Source: an uncultured Clostridia bacterium
Lineage (GTDB): Bacteria > Bacillota > Clostridia > Oscillospirales > Acutalibacteraceae
Direction: 5' to 3'
DNA: 8,231 bases
Assembly (NCBI GenBank): GCA_945971755.1
Contig: CAMFPJ010000063.1
Span: forward strand, 1-8,231
Part shown: piece by piece, positions 5,679-8,231 of the stretch
How positions within the stretch are numbered: the first letter of the stretch is position 1
Layout of the letters: the number at the start of each line of letters is the position of its first letter
Translations under genes and position numbers: made by a program
The notes under the pieces: generated by a model
Seen by the model: the letters and a program-made list of their open reading frames with translations, nothing else
Told to the model about the DNA's origin: nothing
The model's database searches: none

Positions 5679-7205
5679 ATGGAAAAAATTCTTGTTTTGG
5701 ACTTTGGCGGTCAGTACAATCAGTTAATCGCACGAAGAGTCCGTGACAACAACGTTTACGCGGAGATTTTGCCTTATACAGTACCTATTGAGCAAATCAA
5801 AGCAAACGGATACAAAGGAATAATCTTTACAGGCGGGCCCAACAGTGTTTATGACCCTGCTTCACCGCACTATACAAAAGAAGTTCTTGAACTGGGTATT
5901 CCGGTGCTCGGCATTTGCTACGGATGTCAGCTTATTGCTTGGATGCGCGGCGGCAAAGTTGCTACGGCACCTGTTTCGGAATACGGAAAAATTGAAGTTA
6001 CTGTTAAAGACAGCCTACTTTTTAAGGGTATTCCCGAAAAAAGCGTTGTTTGGATGAGCCATACCGACTATATTTCAGAAGTTCCCGAAGGCTTTGAAAT
6101 AATCGGTACAACAAACGATTGCCCCTGTGCTGTTATGGAAAATTCGGAAGAAGGCATTTACGCCGTTCAGTTCCACCCCGAAGTTACGCACAGTGAATAT
6201 GGGCTTAAAATGCTTCATAATTTTCTTTACCTTGTTTGCAAATGCAAGGGCGACTGGGTAATGGACAATTTCATTGACAAAACAGTTTCGGAATTGCGTG
6301 AAAAAATCGGTGACAAAAAAGTTGTTCTCGGGCTTTCGGGCGGTGTTGACTCGTCCGTTGCAGCAGGTCTTCTTTCAAAGGCGGTCGGTGACCAATTAAC
6401 TTGCGTTTTTGTTGACCAGGGACTTATGAGAAAAGACGAGGGCGACTTTGTTGAAAAAACATTTACCTCTCTTTTTGATATGAATTTTATCAGGGTTAAC
6501 TGCCAAGAGCATTTCTTAAAGGCTCTTAAGGGAGTTACCGACCCTGAAGAGAAGAGAAAAATTATCGGCACCGAATTTTACAAGGTGTTTTGGGAGGAAA
6601 TTCGCAGACAAGCTGACAAGGGTTTCTTTGCTCAGGGGACGATTTATCCTGACTGTATTGAGTCAGGCAAAGGTGATGCAGACAAAATCAAGACTCATCA
6701 CAACAAAGTAAAAATGCCTGACGACATTGAGTTTCTTGATGTTATTGAGCCCCTTTCAAGCCTTTTCAAAGACGAGGTAAGAAGAGTTGGTGAAAAGCTG
6801 GGTATTCCTAAAGAACTTGTATGGCGTCAACCGTTCCCGGGTCCTGGCTTGGGCGTTAGAATTATCGGTGAAATCACTGCTGAAAAGATAGGTCTTTTAC
6901 AGCAGGCTGACGCAATATTCCGTGATGAAATGGCAAAAACAGGCTATGAAAATGAGCTTGCTCAATTCTTTGCTGTTTTGCCTGATGTTAAAACTGTCGG
7001 CGTAATGGGAGACCACCGTACATACGAAAATTTAGTTATTCTGCGAGCAGTTACAACCGATGACTTTATGACTGCCGATTGGGCAAAAATTCCTTATGAA
7101 TTGCTTGCAAGAGTTTCAAACCGAATTACTAACGAAGTAAAAGGCATTAACAGAGTGGTTTATGATATTACATCTAAGCCCCCTGCAACAGTAGAATACG
7201 AATAA
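5679..7205 (+). CDS. guaA: GMP synthase, glutamine-hydrolysing (two-domain)
   Basis: This 508-residue cytoplasmic enzyme converts XMP, ATP and glutamine to GMP. The N-terminal class I glutaminase domain (~1-190) has FTGGPNSVYD (50-59), the nucleophile Cys80 in GICYGCQ, and His166/Glu168 in QFHPEV. The ATP-pyrophosphatase domain (~195-380) has the P-loop-like LGLSGGVDSS (217-226). The C-terminal dimerisation/XMP domain has RQPFPGPGLGVRIIGE (383-398), GDHRTYE (444-450), DDFMTADW (461-468) and SKPPATVEYE (499-508). One loop is unusual: after KTHHN the customary VGGLP reads KVKMP (343-347). A ribosome site (AGAAGG, 5666-5671) precedes the ATG, 17 nt after purA; the next gene begins 28 nt after the stop. 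Being in one operon with purA places both branches from IMP under the same promoter. The full catalytic set argues that this is the main GMP synthase. Confidence 0.96.
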   Translation: MEKILVLDFGGQYNQLIARRVRDNNVYAEILPYTVPIEQIKANGYKGIIFTGGPNSVYDPASPHYTKEVLELGIPVLGICYGCQLIAWMRGGKVATAPVSEYGKIEVTVKDSLLFKGIPEKSVVWMSHTDYISEVPEGFEIIGTTNDCPCAVMENSEEGIYAVQFHPEVTHSEYGLKMLHNFLYLVCKCKGDWVMDNFIDKTVSELREKIGDKKVVLGLSGGVDSSVAAGLLSKAVGDQLTCVFVDQGLMRKDEGDFVEKTFTSLFDMNFIRVNCQEHFLKALKGVTDPEEKRKIIGTEFYKVFWEEIRRQADKGFFAQGTIYPDCIESGKGDADKIKTHHNKVKMPDDIEFLDVIEPLSSLFKDEVRRVGEKLGIPKELVWRQPFPGPGLGVRIIGEITAEKIGLLQQADAIFRDEMAKTGYENELAQFFAVLPDVKTVGVMGDHRTYENLVILRAVTTDDFMTADWAKIPYELLARVSNRITNEVKGINRVVYDITSKPPATVEYE

Positions 7206-7233
7206 AATTCATTTATACAACACGGAGGATATT

Positions 7234-8214
7234 ATGGATAGTAATGTACGTCCCGAGTCTATGGCTCGAATCACAACAAAAGAATTAGCAGACACTTTTA
7301 TCGCTGAACAGGTTGAAGCAGTAAGAGAACAGATAGGCGACAAAAAGGTGCTTTTGGCACTTTCAGGTGGCGTTGATTCGTCGGTAGTTGCCGCACTTCT
7401 CATAAAAGCAATCGGCAAACAGCTTGTTTGTGTGCACGTTAACCACGGCCTTTTGCGTAAGGGCGAGCCGGAACAGGTTGTAAAAGTTTTTAAGGACGAA
7501 ATGGACGCTAACCTTGTTTATGTTGATGCGGTTGACCGTTTCCTTGACAAGCTTGCCGGCGTTGACGACCCCGAAGCAAAGAGAAAAATCATCGGTAAAG
7601 AATTTATCGACGTATTTGTTGAAGAAGCAAGAAAGCTTGACGGTGTTGATTTCCTGGCACAGGGTACAATTTATCCTGATATTCTTGAGAGTGACGGAGT
7701 TAAGGCTCACCACAACGTAGGCGGACTTCCGGAAGATCTCAACTTTGAGCTTGTTGAGCCTGTAAAACTTCTCTTTAAGGACGAAGTCAGAGTAGTCGGT
7801 AAGGCTCTCGGTCTTCCCGAATCAATGGTTGAGCGTCAGCCCTTCCCCGGCCCCGGTCTCGGCGTTCGCTGCGTAGGTGCCATCACAAGAGACAGACTTG
7901 AGGCAGTTCGCGAGTCAGACGCTATTCTTCGCGAAGAATTTGCAAACGCAGGCTTCCAGGGCAAAGTATGGCAGTATTTCACCGTTGTTCCCGATTTCAA
8001 ATCAACAGGCGTTAAAGACGGCAAAAGACTTTGGGATTGGCCGGTAATTCTTCGTGCTGTAAATACGGTTGATGCTATGTCTGCAACAGTTGAGGAAATT
8101 CCTTACGACATTCTCTTCAAGATTCGTGACAGAATTCTTGCAGAAGTTCCGGGTGTTAACCGCGTTCTCTATGACATCTCCCCCAAACCGATTGCGACAA
8201 TCGAGTGGGAATAA
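7234..8214 (+). CDS. guaA: Stand-alone GMP synthase ATP-pyrophosphatase/dimerisation subunit (no glutaminase domain)
   Basis: This 326-residue protein corresponds to residues ~195-508 of the neighbouring GuaA plus a short N-terminal extension (MDSNVRPESMARITTKELA). It resembles the separate synthetase subunit (GuaAb/GuaA-B) known in archaea and some bacteria. It has the ATP loop LALSGGVDSS (41-50), KRKIIGKEF (117-125), LAQGTIYPD (141-149), AHHNVGGLPEDLNFELVEP (158-176), RQPFPGPGLGVR (201-212) and a C-terminal SPKPIATIEWE. The C-terminal substrate region departs from the family: the place of GDxRTYE reads KDGKRLWDW (261-269), and that of DFMTADW reads DAMSATV (280-286). The start is supported by GGAGG (7224-7228), 5 nt before ATG. 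Without a glutaminase it needs free ammonia, a glutaminase elsewhere, or ammonia from its neighbour. It may be a second GMP synthase, a regulatory partner or an enzyme for a related nucleotide; the sequence cannot decide. Only 17 nt follow its stop in the window. Confidence 0.93.
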   Translation: MDSNVRPESMARITTKELADTFIAEQVEAVREQIGDKKVLLALSGGVDSSVVAALLIKAIGKQLVCVHVNHGLLRKGEPEQVVKVFKDEMDANLVYVDAVDRFLDKLAGVDDPEAKRKIIGKEFIDVFVEEARKLDGVDFLAQGTIYPDILESDGVKAHHNVGGLPEDLNFELVEPVKLLFKDEVRVVGKALGLPESMVERQPFPGPGLGVRCVGAITRDRLEAVRESDAILREEFANAGFQGKVWQYFTVVPDFKSTGVKDGKRLWDWPVILRAVNTVDAMSATVEEIPYDILFKIRDRILAEVPGVNRVLYDISPKPIATIEWE

Positions 8215-8231
8215 TTTCACACCCTTAAAAA

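Noticed and set aside
6190..6260. The idea that guaA is two genes, with a start at ATG 6261 for the synthetase domain
   Set aside because: The frame is continuous through LVCKCKGDWVMDN with no stop or ribosome site, so the glutaminase and synthetase domains are fused.
6227..6571. A 114-codon minus-strand frame within guaA
   Set aside because: It is the complement of the conserved ATP-binding segment; a similar shadow appears at 7209-7418 opposite the paralogue because the two genes share that segment.
6300..7420. A recent DNA-level tandem duplication between the two synthetase genes
   Set aside because: The segments match only in conserved protein motifs and differ at many bases and in several motifs, so they are old paralogues, not a fresh repeat.

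Overview
This 8.2 kb window looks chromosomal and comes from a low-GC, Gram-positive-type bacterium. The likely group is Clostridia, perhaps an Oscillospiraceae/Ruminococcus-like gut anaerobe. That placement is inferred from protein style (divergent PurA, GuaA with the KVKMP loop), strong AGGAG ribosome sites, consensus TTGACA/TATAAT promoters and A+T-rich intergenic DNA; it is not proven. No tRNA, rRNA, CRISPR array, insertion sequence or phage gene was seen.

Left half (1-3408, minus strand): one tightly packed operon that looks like the end of a surface-polysaccharide locus. Reading from its promoter at 3408-3380, it has a ~150 nt structured leader, a small membrane sugar-1-phosphate transferase, an aldo/keto reductase, the remnant of a membrane O-acyltransferase, and a two-subunit transketolase (N-terminal half complete, C-terminal half running off the left edge). 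The junctions are stop-start overlaps or 1 nt gaps, so the genes are probably translationally coupled. The acyltransferase keeps its Shine-Dalgarno, its ATG start and its first membrane helix, but has lost its core and continues out of frame.

Middle (3409-4331): a divergent gene with its own promoter encodes an exported, membrane-anchored protein. It has a cohesin-like beta-sandwich domain, a Ser/Thr/Glu-rich linker and a degenerate sortase-like C-terminus. A strong intrinsic terminator follows it.

Right half (4303-8231, plus strand): a purine-nucleotide operon under a perfect consensus promoter: purA (IMP to adenylosuccinate), guaA (two-domain glutamine-dependent GMP synthetase) and a second GMP-synthetase gene that lacks the glutaminase domain. 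Both branches from IMP/XMP to AMP and GMP therefore share one transcript. The most interesting feature is the pair of GuaA-family enzymes: each departs from the usual family sequence where the other is conventional. The PurA also lacks several residues usual for the family around the GTP and IMP sites, but keeps its catalytic Asp and His. These observations suggest testable biochemistry; they do not establish a new system.
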